Shown here one piece after another: positions 1 to 6,943 of a stretch of DNA of 11,853 nt. A program made the position numbers and the translations under genes. Position 1 is the first letter of the stretch, and every line of letters starts with the position of its first letter. The DNA is from JBEKLJ01 sp050010255 (GTDB taxonomy: Bacteria > Acidobacteriota > Terriglobia > Bryobacterales > Bryobacteraceae). Location: positions 1-11,853 of the forward strand of contig JBEKLJ010000107.1 in assembly GCA_050010255.1 (NCBI GenBank), read 5' to 3'. The notes under the pieces are model-generated. The model had not been told where the DNA came from. It worked only from the letters and a program-made list of their open reading frames with translations, and searched no databases.

Positions 1-467
<467 letters not shown>

Positions 468-498
468 GGCGGAGCCCTCTGGGGGGCAGTATAGCGCT

Positions 499-1239
499 CT
501 AGCGCGTATTGATCCGCACCTGGGCGGTAGCGCCGGGCCGCACGGCCGGGTTCGGGCTGGTGAAGCGGATGATCGCTTCTCCTGCCCGCACCTGGTCCAC
601 CGGGGCCGCGATCACCTCGGGGGCGTCCGCGAGCGAGATGAACGCCTCCTGGCCGGGGCGGAGGCGGGCGAGCGTGGCAGGGTCGGCCTGGATGACGGCC
701 TCCAGGGCCGCAGTGTCGGTGGCGATCTCAAACAGGTTTTGGACCTCGGCGGTGACCTCCTCGCCGGGCTGCCTGGAGCGGCCGACCACCAGGCCGGTCA
801 CCGGCGAGCGAATCTCGGCCGCCGCGGCGTGCTCGCGGGCCTCATCGAGCGCCTGGCTCTTCTCCGCCAGGAGGCGGCGCGCGGCATCCACGCTCCGGGC
901 GATCGTCGCCGTGCGGTCCTCGGCGCCGCGGGCGAGCTCCTCAACGCCGTCGCGCGTGGTCCTGACGGCCTCGTACTCCCGCGCCGATTTCTCGTAGACC
1001 AGCCGCGGCGTGGCGCCCTCCTTATTGAGCATCTGCTGGCGCGCGTAGAGGCGCTCGGCGCGCTCGAACTCGCTCTGGGAGCGGCTGGCCTCGGTGCGCG
1101 CGCGCGCGGCTTCCAGGCGCGCCGAGATCAACTGGTTCTGGAGCTGCTCCAGCCGGGCCTGGGTGCGCTCGAGCTCCGCGGCCGCCGCCAGAACGGCCAC
1201 CACCACCGCGGCTGCGATGAGAGACCGTTTGCCGCGCAT
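499..1239 (-). CDS. HlyD-family membrane-fusion-like protein lacking the first lipoyl half
   Basis: Resembles periplasmic adaptor subunits that couple ABC or RND inner-membrane pumps to outer-membrane channels. I chose the Met at 1239 because MRGKRS followed by an Ala/Val-rich helix makes a clean signal anchor; an in-frame ATG at 1275 would overlap the divergent gene. After the anchor (about residues 5-22) comes a long Glu/Arg/Ala coiled coil (about 23-145), then a lipoyl half-motif (EIRSPVTGLVVGRSRQPGEE) and a beta-barrel region (LEAVIQADPATLARLRPGQEAFI) ending with PGATAQVRI. Normally a first half-lipoyl strand set lies between anchor and coiled coil; here the helix runs straight into ELERTQARLEQL. 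No pump subunit is adjacent, which is unusual for this family. It may be a degenerate adaptor or a specialised variant. Family confident, function uncertain. Confidence 0.78.
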   Translation of the reverse strand: MRGKRSLIAAAVVVAVLAAAAELERTQARLEQLQNQLISARLEAARARTEASRSQSEFERAERLYARQQMLNKEGATPRLVYEKSAREYEAVRTTRDGVEELARGAEDRTATIARSVDAARRLLAEKSQALDEAREHAAAAEIRSPVTGLVVGRSRQPGEEVTAEVQNLFEIATDTAALEAVIQADPATLARLRPGQEAFISLADAPEVIAAPVDQVRAGEAIIRFTSPNPAVRPGATAQVRINTR

Positions 1240-1246
1240 CAACCCG

Positions 1247-1256
1247 ATGATACAGT
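1247..1256. promoter_or_regulatory. Overlapping divergent -10-like elements (possible bidirectional leaderless promoter)
   Basis: Only 23 bp separate the divergent starts at 1239 (minus) and 1263 (plus). On the plus strand TACAGT (1251-1256) is followed by 6 nt and the GTG start. On the minus strand TATCAT (1252-1247) is followed by 7 nt and the ATG start. A transcript starting the usual 6-7 nt after each -10 would begin at or next to the start codon. Neither start has a Shine-Dalgarno sequence. No good -35 was found. This is inference from spacing. Confidence 0.4.
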
Positions 1257-1262
1257 AGCTAA

Positions 1263-1817
1263 GTGGCCGCGCCACGCCCCCCGCTTCGCCAACTGCTGGC
1301 GCTGTTTTTCCGTCTGGTGAACTTCACGTTCGGCGGAGGCGACCCCACCATGGCGGCGCTCCAGCGCGAGCTGGTGGAGCGGCGCAAGTGGCTGTCCCCC
1401 GACCGGTACGGCCTCTCCTACGGTCTGGCGCGCGTCACGCCGGGGACCAACGTGCTGGCCTTCTGCGCGGCGGCGGCCTGGTTCATGCGCGGCTGGCGGG
1501 GAGCGCTGATCGCGGTGACCGCGGGCACGATTCCGTGCACGGTCCTGGTGGTCTGGCTGACCTACGAGTACCAGATGCTGAAGGCGCACCCGCTGGCGCT
1601 GGGCGCGATCGCCGGCATGCTGGCCGCCGCGGTGGGAATGATGTTCGCCGCGGCCTGGAACCTGCTTTGGCCCTCGCTGTGGCGCGGCTCGTGGCTGCGC
1701 GCGGTCCTGCTGGCGGGCGGCGCCGCCGCCCTCATCGTCCGCGGGATGGCGCCCATCTACGTGCTCGCGCTGGCCGCGCTCGTGGGCCTCCTGTGGGTGG
1801 TGCCGGAGCGGACATGA
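1263..1817 (+). CDS. Chromate transporter, single-domain (first of pair)
   Basis: Short-chain CHR-family inner-membrane protein of 184 aa, about half the length of two-domain ChrA. The hallmark N-terminal motif is present in variant form: FTFGGGDPTMAALQRELVERRKW, then LSPDRYGLSYGLARVTPGTN, matching the family's FGGP...ERR.W and Q..PGP patterns. Several hydrophobic helices follow. Family members export chromate or a related oxyanion, usually in a heterodimer of two halves. GTG is used because an in-frame TAA lies directly before it and the conserved domain begins soon after. There is no Shine-Dalgarno; a -10-like TACAGT sits 6 nt upstream. Its last codons overlap the next gene by ATGA, typical of translational coupling. 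The true substrate is not provable from sequence; the family also has members of unknown role. Confidence 0.85.
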   Translation: MAAPRPPLRQLLALFFRLVNFTFGGGDPTMAALQRELVERRKWLSPDRYGLSYGLARVTPGTNVLAFCAAAAWFMRGWRGALIAVTAGTIPCTVLVVWLTYEYQMLKAHPLALGAIAGMLAAAVGMMFAAAWNLLWPSLWRGSWLRAVLLAGGAAALIVRGMAPIYVLALAALVGLLWVVPERT

Positions 1818-2332
1818 ACCTGCTGCTGCTTTACCTGCTGCTGCTGAAGGCGACGGTGACCTCCTTCAGCGGGCTGACGTCGCTGCCGGTGGTCCGCAAC
1901 GACCTGGTGCTCAAGCACCACGTGCTCACCGACCGCGAGCTGAACGCCGCGGTCGCGGCGGGCCAGGCAGGCCCCGGACCGTACGGGCTCTACATCGTCA
2001 GCGTGGGGTACTTCGTCGCCGGCGTGCCGGGGGCATTCTGCGGCTGGCTGGCGATGGTCACTCCGGCCTTCCTCATCATTCCCCTGGCGCGCTACCTGGG
2101 CGCGCGGGCCGAACAGCCGCGGCTGCGCAGCGCGATCCGGGCGGTGACGCTGGCGGCGGCGGGGCTGGTGGCGGCTTCGGCCGTGCCCCTGGCGCGCGAC
2201 GCTCTGACCAGCGTGGCGGTCGTGGCAATCGCCGGGGCCAGTTTCGCGCTGCTGGTAGCCACGCGCCTGGACACGCTGTGGATCATCGCCGGCTCGGCCG
2301 CCGCCGGGCTCCTGCTCGGCCTGCTGGCCTGA
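1814..2332 (+). CDS. Chromate transporter, single-domain (second of pair)
   Basis: The second CHR half, 172 aa, starting at the ATG that overlaps the previous stop. It shows LLLLKATVTSFSGLTSLPVVRNDLV near the N-terminus, then LTDRELNAAVAAGQAGPGPYGLYIVSVGYFVAGVPGAFCGWLAM, which carries the conserved Q-x-GPGP element, and hydrophobic helices to the end (LLLGLLA). The two halves presumably assemble as a heterodimer with antiparallel topology, as shown for paired short CHR proteins in Bacillus. The start is internal to a longer open frame but set by the ATGA overlap and by where homology begins. The two genes form a complete minimal operon; no chrB or other chromate-response regulator is nearby. 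Confidence 0.87.
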   Translation: MNLLLLYLLLLKATVTSFSGLTSLPVVRNDLVLKHHVLTDRELNAAVAAGQAGPGPYGLYIVSVGYFVAGVPGAFCGWLAMVTPAFLIIPLARYLGARAEQPRLRSAIRAVTLAAAGLVAASAVPLARDALTSVAVVAIAGASFALLVATRLDTLWIIAGSAAAGLLLGLLA

Positions 2333-2359
2333 ACAGCGGGCGCCGGGATTCGGTATACT
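2330..2359 (+). promoter_or_regulatory. Probable sigma-70-type promoter of the Cys4 gene
   Basis: A strong -10 hexamer TATACT lies at 2354-2359. A weak -35 match TGAACA (2330-2335) lies 18 bp upstream, overlapping the stop codon of the second chromate transporter. Initiation would give a leader of about 30 nt containing the GGAGG at 2386-2390. The -10 is convincing; the -35 is poor. Confidence 0.55.
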
Positions 2360-2396
2360 TCACCGAGACGCGTCCGGCGCCGCATGGAGGCCTTGC

Positions 2397-2678
2397 ATGT
2401 CTGAGTTCCGACTGGGCGACGACGTTGACGATTTCTGCGTGAAATGCCGGCGGATCACCAACCACTCCATCGTTTCGGTGGTCCAGCGCGAACCGGCGAA
2501 AGTGCGCTGCCGCACCTGCTACAACGAGCACTACTATCGCCGCGGCGAGGCGCCGCCTAGGAAGGACGCCCGGAAGGACGCGCTGTTTAAAGAGGTGCTC
2601 TCTTCGATCAATCCTTCCCCAGCGCCCGCCGAGGCCGAGGAGGAGAAGAAGCCGAAAGCGCGGAAGAAAGGCGGCTAG
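2397..2678 (+). CDS. Small Cys4 (zinc-ribbon-like) protein of unknown function
   Basis: A 93-residue hydrophilic protein. Two CxxC knuckles, C14-x2-C17 and C38-x2-C41, are separated by 20 residues, the spacing of a compact zinc ribbon or treble clef. The segment between and after them (NHSIVSVV, NEHYYRRGEAPP) is basic and aromatic, followed by a Lys/Glu/Ala-rich low-complexity tail ending KARKKGG. This makeup fits binding to nucleic acid or the ribosome, but that is inference. The start is supported by a perfect GGAGG 6 nt upstream and by a promoter in the gap after the chromate genes, so it is probably an independent unit. I do not recognise a named family. Confidence 0.8.
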   Translation: MSEFRLGDDVDDFCVKCRRITNHSIVSVVQREPAKVRCRTCYNEHYYRRGEAPPRKDARKDALFKEVLSSINPSPAPAEAEEEKKPKARKKGG

Positions 2679-2691
2679 CAGGTTTCCGCGT

Positions 2692-2738
2692 CCGGTCCGG
2701 AGACCGGTGACAAGCGCCGCCGGCGGTTATTGCGGCGC
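2692..2738. terminator. Hairpins between convergent genes
   Basis: Two GC-rich inverted repeats lie between or at the ends of the convergent genes. CCGGTC/GACCGG (2692-2697 with 2702-2707, 4-nt loop) lies in the gap, and GCGCCGC/GCGGCGC (2714-2720 with 2732-2738) overlaps the end of the minus-strand gene. Neither is followed by a clear U tract, so intrinsic termination is only possible. Confidence 0.35.
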
Positions 2739-4085
2739 CTCCGCGTCCCGGTGACGAGGCGGGCGCTCGATTCTCACGCGCGCAATCCGGTGGTGATCCA
2801 TCTCGATGATGGTGAACCGCCGGCCGTCGTGCGCCAGTGAATCGCCCGCCCGCGGAATGCAGCCGAGCTCGAAGAGCAGGAACCCGGCCAGCGTCTCGAA
2901 GCCGGCGTTGGTGGGCAGCTCGATTCCGTACTGCGATTCCAGGTCGCGAATCGTCACCGTGCCCTCCAGTTCGAGCACGGGGCTCGAGAGCGAGGGCCGG
3001 GGCCGCCACACGTCGTGCTCGTCTTCGATCTCGCCGAAGACCTGCTCGAGCACGTCCTCGAGCGTTGCCAAGCCGACGATGGTGCCGAACTCGTCCACCA
3101 CCATGGTCATGTGCGTTCGGTGCTGGCGAAACTCGTCGATCATCTGGCTGACCGGCTTGCTCTCGGGCACCACCAGGTGCTTCCTCAGCAGCGCCCGCAG
3201 GCGGAAAGGCGGGACCGGGGCGTTGGTGCGCGCGGCGCCGCGCAGGCGCTGCCAGACCGCCAGCAGGTCCTTGTAATGCAGGATGCCGACGATCTGCTCC
3301 GGCTTGCCGTCGTAGACCGGCACCCGGGTGAACTGCCACTCGGCGAGCGTCTGCAGTGCCTCGTCGAGCGAGGCGTCCGCGGACAGCGAGACGATGGCGT
3401 TGCGCGGCACCATCACCTCGCGGACCGCCACGTTCCCCAGGTCGAGCAGCCGCAGCAGCGCGGCTTCCTCGAACTGCGACATGCGCCCGGAGGCGCGCAC
3501 CGAGCTGGCGATCAGCTTCAGCTCCTCGACCGAGTGCGCCGTCCGGCTCTCCTCGGCGCCCAGGCCCAGCAGCCGCGAAACCGCCGCGGAGGCCCGCTCC
3601 AGCACGTAGATAAACGGCGCGGAAAGGCGGTGGAAGACCAGCAGCAGCGGCGCGACCACGACCGCGTATCGCTCCGCCTTCTTGATACCGAGGTTCTTCG
3701 GCACCACCTCGCCCAGAACGACCATGCAGCAGGTCAGCGCCAGGAACGCGATCACGAAGCTGACCCCGTGGAGCAGCGCTTGCGTATGCGGCGTCACCAG
3801 CGGCGCGATGGCCAGCATGAGCAGGCGGTACACCGTGTCCTGGCCCGCCCAACCCGCGCCTAGCCCAGCCAGCGTGACGCCCACCTGCACCGTGGCCAGC
3901 AGCCGCTCCGGATGTCCGAGCAGGTGCAGCGCGGCCTGCGCCCCGACGTTGCCCGCCGCGGCCATCTCCCGAAGCCGCGACGGCCGCGCCGAGATGAGCG
4001 ACAGCTCCGCCGAGGCGAAGAAGGCGTTCAGGCCGATGATGGCCGCCAAAAGCAGCAAACGATAAGCCAGGTAAGTTTCGCCCAT
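2727..4085 (-). CDS. CNNM/DUF21-CBS-CorC_HlyC membrane protein (TlyC/CorC-like)
   Basis: A 452-residue inner-membrane protein of the family related to Mg/Co efflux CorC, YfjD and TlyC 'hemolysins', close to the usual length. The DUF21/CNNM transmembrane domain (about 1-200) starts with LLLLAAIIGLNAFFASAELSLISAR and carries the diagnostic VLGEVVPKNLGIKKAERYA. Two CBS domains follow (about 215-340; VREVMVPRNAIVSL, FTRVPVYDG, IVGILHYKDLL, MVVDEFGTIVGLATLEDVLEQVFGEIEDEHD). A CorC_HlyC domain (about 360-440) ends the protein. CNNM members transport or regulate Mg2+ and Na+, with CBS domains sensing adenine nucleotides. The ATG has an AGGGGAG Shine-Dalgarno 5 nt upstream. It is divergent from the acylase gene. 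The hemolysin label is historical; I see no toxin feature. Confidence 0.92.
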   Translation of the reverse strand: MGETYLAYRLLLLAAIIGLNAFFASAELSLISARPSRLREMAAAGNVGAQAALHLLGHPERLLATVQVGVTLAGLGAGWAGQDTVYRLLMLAIAPLVTPHTQALLHGVSFVIAFLALTCCMVVLGEVVPKNLGIKKAERYAVVVAPLLLVFHRLSAPFIYVLERASAAVSRLLGLGAEESRTAHSVEELKLIASSVRASGRMSQFEEAALLRLLDLGNVAVREVMVPRNAIVSLSADASLDEALQTLAEWQFTRVPVYDGKPEQIVGILHYKDLLAVWQRLRGAARTNAPVPPFRLRALLRKHLVVPESKPVSQMIDEFRQHRTHMTMVVDEFGTIVGLATLEDVLEQVFGEIEDEHDVWRPRPSLSSPVLELEGTVTIRDLESQYGIELPTNAGFETLAGFLLFELGCIPRAGDSLAHDGRRFTIIEMDHHRIARVRIERPPRHRDAEAPQ

Positions 4086-4131
4086 ACAGCTCCCCTGCGA
4101 ATGCCGGCAGCCGCGCCGATGACCCTTCCGC

Positions 4132-4137
4132 TACAAT
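4132..4137 (+). promoter_or_regulatory. -10 element TACAAT, probable leaderless start of the acylase gene
   Basis: TACAAT lies 6 nt before the GTG start at 4144, so initiation would fall on or beside the start codon. There is no Shine-Dalgarno. No convincing -35 is present at the right distance. The arrangement matches that at 1251-1263. Confidence 0.5.
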
Positions 4138-4143
4138 CGTGGC

Positions 4144-6375
4144 GTGGCCCTCAAACGAGTACTTTTCTATTTCAACATAGCGGTACTCGTGGCGCTGTTA
4201 GTCGGCGCCGTCGCCATTTACTGGGTGGCATGGCGCCCGCTGCCGGAGACCTCGGGCACGCTCGAGGCGCCAGTCGGCGCGCGGCTTGAGATTGCGCGGG
4301 ACAAACTCGGTGTGCCGCACGTCTCCGCCTCCAGCGTCGAAGATGCACTCTTCGCCCAGGGGTACGCCGCCGCGCAGGACCGGCTCTGGCAGATGGACAC
4401 GCTGCGGCGCCTGGCCACCGGCCGGCTCGCCGAGGTTTTTGGGCCCGAGGCGCTGGAATCGGACCGCGAGTCGCGCCGCTTTCGCATCAGTCGCATCGCC
4501 CAGGCGGCCGCCGCGTCATTGCAGCCCGCGGACCACGCGCCGCTGGCGGCTTACGCGCGCGGCGTGAACTGGTTCATCGAGACGCACCGCGGCCGGCTGG
4601 GGCTGGAATTCGCGCTGGGACGCTACGATCCGCCTCCCTGGTCGGTCCAGGATTCGCTGGCCATCGCGCTCCAGATGCACCGCTGGCTGAGCTTCACCTG
4701 GCGCGACAAGCTCCAGAAGGCCGCGCTGCTCGAGGGCGGGGACGCCTCGCTAGTGAACGCGCTCTATCCGCTGCGCCTGGGACCGGCGGTCCAGCCGGGG
4801 TCGAACGCCTGGGTGATTGCGGGCGCGCGCACCGCGTCCGGGCGGCCGTTGCTGGCCAACGATCCGCACCTGGAATACTCGCTGCCCGGCATCTGGCACA
4901 TGGTTCACTTGCGGGCGCCGGGCCTCGACGTCTCGGGGGTGGCGCTGCCCGGCGTGCCGTGCGTGATCATCGGGCACAATGAGCGCATCGCTTGGGGCGT
5001 GACCAACCTCGGCTATGACGACCAGGACCTCTACATCGAGAGGATCGACCTTCAAACCGGCCGCTACCTCTTCCGCGGGCAGATCGAGCAGGCGCATCGG
5101 GAGCGGGAGCTGATTCCCGCGCGCGGCGCCGCGCCGGTCGAGTTCGCGCAATGGGTGACGCGGCACGGGCCGGTGTTCGTCGAGAGCGGACGCGCGCTGG
5201 CGCTGCGCTGGTCCGCCGCCGAGCCCGGCTTCGCGTTTCCCATGCTGGACCTCAACCGGGCGGGGAACTGGGGGGAGTTCCTGGCGGCGCTGGCGCGCTA
5301 TCCCGGACCCGGGCAGAACTTCGTCTACGCCGACGTGGACGGTAACATCGGCTCCCACGCCGCGGGCAGGCTGCCCCTGCGGCGAAACTACGACGGCGAC
5401 GTGCCGGTTGACGGCGCCTCGGGCGAGCACGAGTGGGACGGCTGGATTCCTTTCGCTGAGTTACCGCAGACTTACAACCCGGCAAGCGGGATTGTTGTAT
5501 CGGCGAACGAGGATTCGTTTCCACTTACTTATCCTTATCGCGTGCACGGCGGCTTTGCCGCGCCGTACCGGGCCGCGCGGATCCGCGAGCTGCTCGAAGC
5601 CCGCCGCTCGTGGCGCGCCTCGGACATGCTCGCCGTCCAGAAGGACGTTTACTCGACGTTCTCGCGGTTCCTGGCGCGGGAGATCCTGGCGGCCTGGGAT
5701 CGCCGCGGCGCGAAGAGCGCGGGTATCGACGACGCCGTCGCCGAGCTGCGCTCCTGGAACGGCCAGATGGAGAAGGGCTCCGCCGCCCCGCTGATCGTGA
5801 CGCTGCTCTACGAGCATTTGCGGCAGGCGATCGCCGAGCGGGCCTCGCCCGGCAAGGGCCTGCTCTACCAGAGCGCGAGCGGCGCAGCCTACTGGATGGC
5901 GCCCGCGGTGATCGAGCGGCTGCTGCGCGAGCGGCCCGCGGCCTGGTTCAGGGATTACGATCAGCTCCTGCTGGCCGAGTTCCTCGGCGCCATCGAGGAG
6001 GGCCGCCGGATTGAGGGCCGAAACATCCGCAAGTGGGATTACGGCCGGTACAACCAGCTCCTGATCGCGCATCCGGTGGGCAGCCGTCTGCCGCTGGTCT
6101 CGGGCCTCTTTAACATTGGCCCAGAGCCGCAGAGCGGCTCGGCCACCACGGTCAAGCAAACCACGCGACGGATCGGTCCCTCAATGCGCACGGGTGTGGA
6201 CCTGGCGGACCTCGACAACTCGTACATGAACATCGTCGCCGGCGAGTCCGGCCACGTGCTTTCGCGGCACTACAAGGACCAGTGGCCGGCTTATTATGGC
6301 GCCACCAGTTTCCCCCTGCAGTTCCGGCGGGTGGACGCGGACGAGACGCTCACGCTCGAGCCGCTGAGGAAGTAG
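4144..6375 (+). CDS. Penicillin acylase family Ntn-hydrolase, membrane-anchored
   Basis: A 743-aa member of the penicillin amidase family (peptidase S45), which includes penicillin G acylases, cephalosporin acylases and acyl-homoserine-lactone acylases that hydrolyse amide bonds. The N-terminus is a single signal-anchor helix (about 9-30), so the enzyme probably faces the periplasm. The alpha chain contains the conserved DKLGVPHVSASSVEDALFAQGY and QDRLWQMDTLRR. Autocleavage is predicted between Gly219 and Ser220 in the PGSNAW motif, freeing Ser220 as nucleophile. The beta chain shows ANDPHLEYSLPGIWH, HNERIAWGVTNLGYDDQDLY and the C-terminal GGSATTVKQ-like region (QSGSATTVKQTTRR). All core elements look intact. 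The GTG start gives the complete anchor and sits 6 nt after a TACAAT -10. The natural substrate cannot be read from sequence; in soil bacteria roles in quorum quenching or cell-wall and amide catabolism are possible. Confidence 0.93.
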   Translation: MALKRVLFYFNIAVLVALLVGAVAIYWVAWRPLPETSGTLEAPVGARLEIARDKLGVPHVSASSVEDALFAQGYAAAQDRLWQMDTLRRLATGRLAEVFGPEALESDRESRRFRISRIAQAAAASLQPADHAPLAAYARGVNWFIETHRGRLGLEFALGRYDPPPWSVQDSLAIALQMHRWLSFTWRDKLQKAALLEGGDASLVNALYPLRLGPAVQPGSNAWVIAGARTASGRPLLANDPHLEYSLPGIWHMVHLRAPGLDVSGVALPGVPCVIIGHNERIAWGVTNLGYDDQDLYIERIDLQTGRYLFRGQIEQAHRERELIPARGAAPVEFAQWVTRHGPVFVESGRALALRWSAAEPGFAFPMLDLNRAGNWGEFLAALARYPGPGQNFVYADVDGNIGSHAAGRLPLRRNYDGDVPVDGASGEHEWDGWIPFAELPQTYNPASGIVVSANEDSFPLTYPYRVHGGFAAPYRAARIRELLEARRSWRASDMLAVQKDVYSTFSRFLAREILAAWDRRGAKSAGIDDAVAELRSWNGQMEKGSAAPLIVTLLYEHLRQAIAERASPGKGLLYQSASGAAYWMAPAVIERLLRERPAAWFRDYDQLLLAEFLGAIEEGRRIEGRNIRKWDYGRYNQLLIAHPVGSRLPLVSGLFNIGPEPQSGSATTVKQTTRRIGPSMRTGVDLADLDNSYMNIVAGESGHVLSRHYKDQWPAYYGATSFPLQFRRVDADETLTLEPLRK

Positions 6376-6384
6376 CGGCGGGAC

Positions 6385-6397
6385 GGCCGGCGCGGCC
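6385..6397 (+). terminator. Short GC hairpin after the acylase gene
   Basis: GGCCG-GCG-CGGCC forms a 5-bp stem starting 10 bp after the acylase stop. There is no U tract, and it also lies just past the 3' end of the minus-strand tRNA, so it could serve either unit. Weak. Confidence 0.25.
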
Positions 6398-6424
6398 TAC
6401 GGAACTGGTTCAGGTGTGGTGTTT

Positions 6425-6501
6425 TGGTGGGCGGTGGAGGGCTCGAACCTCCGACCTCCTGCTTGTAAGGCAGGCGCTCTAACCAACTGAGCTAACCGCC
6501 C
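6425..6501 (-). tRNA. tRNA-Val (anticodon UAC)
   Basis: The minus strand reads a full cloverleaf. A 7-bp acceptor GGGCGGT pairs with ACCGCCC, followed by discriminator A and an encoded CCA (6425-6427). The D arm contains GCTCAGTTGGTTAGAGC. The anticodon stem CCTGC/GCAGG encloses loop CTTACAA with anticodon TAC at 6467-6465. The T arm contains the GGTTCGAGCC-type loop. It marks the border between the ordinary chromosome on the left and the accessory mosaic on the right. Its 3' end faces left, so the mosaic lies on its 5' side, not the usual side for tRNA-targeted islands. Confidence 0.96.
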
Positions 6502-6599
6502 GCGCGGACAGCAGCCTGACGGCCGTGCCGCTCCACCCCGCAGTGTCGCACATTTGTTCCAAGCCCGGCGCAGATGGCTCCCGGCCAGCCTGCCGCCCC

Positions 6600-6752
6600 T
6601 CAGCTCCAGTAACTCCATTCCAGACTCCTGTATTGCACGGCTTCGGCCAGGCGCTTGGCCAGCAGCGTCTCGCCGGAACCCGGCGGGCCGGTCATCGAGA
6701 TCCTGTGGGTGGCGATGGGCCGACGGATTAATCCTGTGTTTACATGAACTTG
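6600..6752 (-). pseudogene. comM: comM/yifB fragment A: Walker A region fused to the C-terminus
   Basis: The minus frame ending at TGA 6602-6600 gives 50 residues from QVHVNTGL to the stop. The first part aligns without gaps to the ComM segment QEHVKRAL...GGHN.LMTGPPGSGKT, reading MTGPPGSGET with the Walker A Lys replaced by Glu. After LLAKRL it passes in frame into the ComM C-terminus AEAVQYRSLEWSYWS, with no AAA+ core between. The last 20 residues match fragment C at about 14 of 20 positions. It is a decayed internal-deletion remnant with no start codon of its own in the homologous part. ComM is a hexameric helicase-like AAA+ protein acting in natural transformation. Confidence 0.75.
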
Positions 6753-6943
6753 CAGCAGAGGAGGCGAGGCTGCGTCCGCGGGGCGCCGCGTTCCTTCCGC
6801 ACTGGTAGACACAAAGGTACCGCCAGTACCAAGGCGTGTGGCTCCAGGACACAAGTTATCTGGATGCCCGTCCACATTGATGGTAGACTCGGCCAGGTCA
6901 AGAGCAGAATCCGACCCCTGTAGGGGGCGGGGAGGAAATCCAA
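6753..6943. other. Gene-free gap upstream of the propeller gene
   Basis: I see no gene here. The gap holds a small inverted repeat GGTAC-CGCCA-GTACC (6816-6830), a CCCCT/AGGGG mini-palindrome around 6915-6926, and the Shine-Dalgarno GGAGGA (6931-6936). No clear sigma-70 or -24/-12 promoter was found, although the downstream gene must be transcribed from here. Confidence 0.4.

Noticed and set aside
2608..3852. Long minus-strand frame overlapping the CNNM/CBS gene
   Set aside because: Shadow frame; the 2727-4085 frame carries the DUF21, CBS and CorC signatures.
3015..3863. 282-codon plus-strand frame
   Set aside because: Antisense shadow of the CNNM/CBS gene with Arg/His/Gln-rich noise and no motif.
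4750..5430. 226-codon minus-strand frame inside the acylase gene
   Set aside because: Antisense to a gene with intact catalytic motifs; no start signal or family resemblance.
6781..6940. Possible -24/-12 sigma-54 promoter before the propeller gene
   Set aside because: I looked for GG and GC separated by 10 bp in a TGGCAC/TTGC context and found no good match, so the link to the activator stays unproven.
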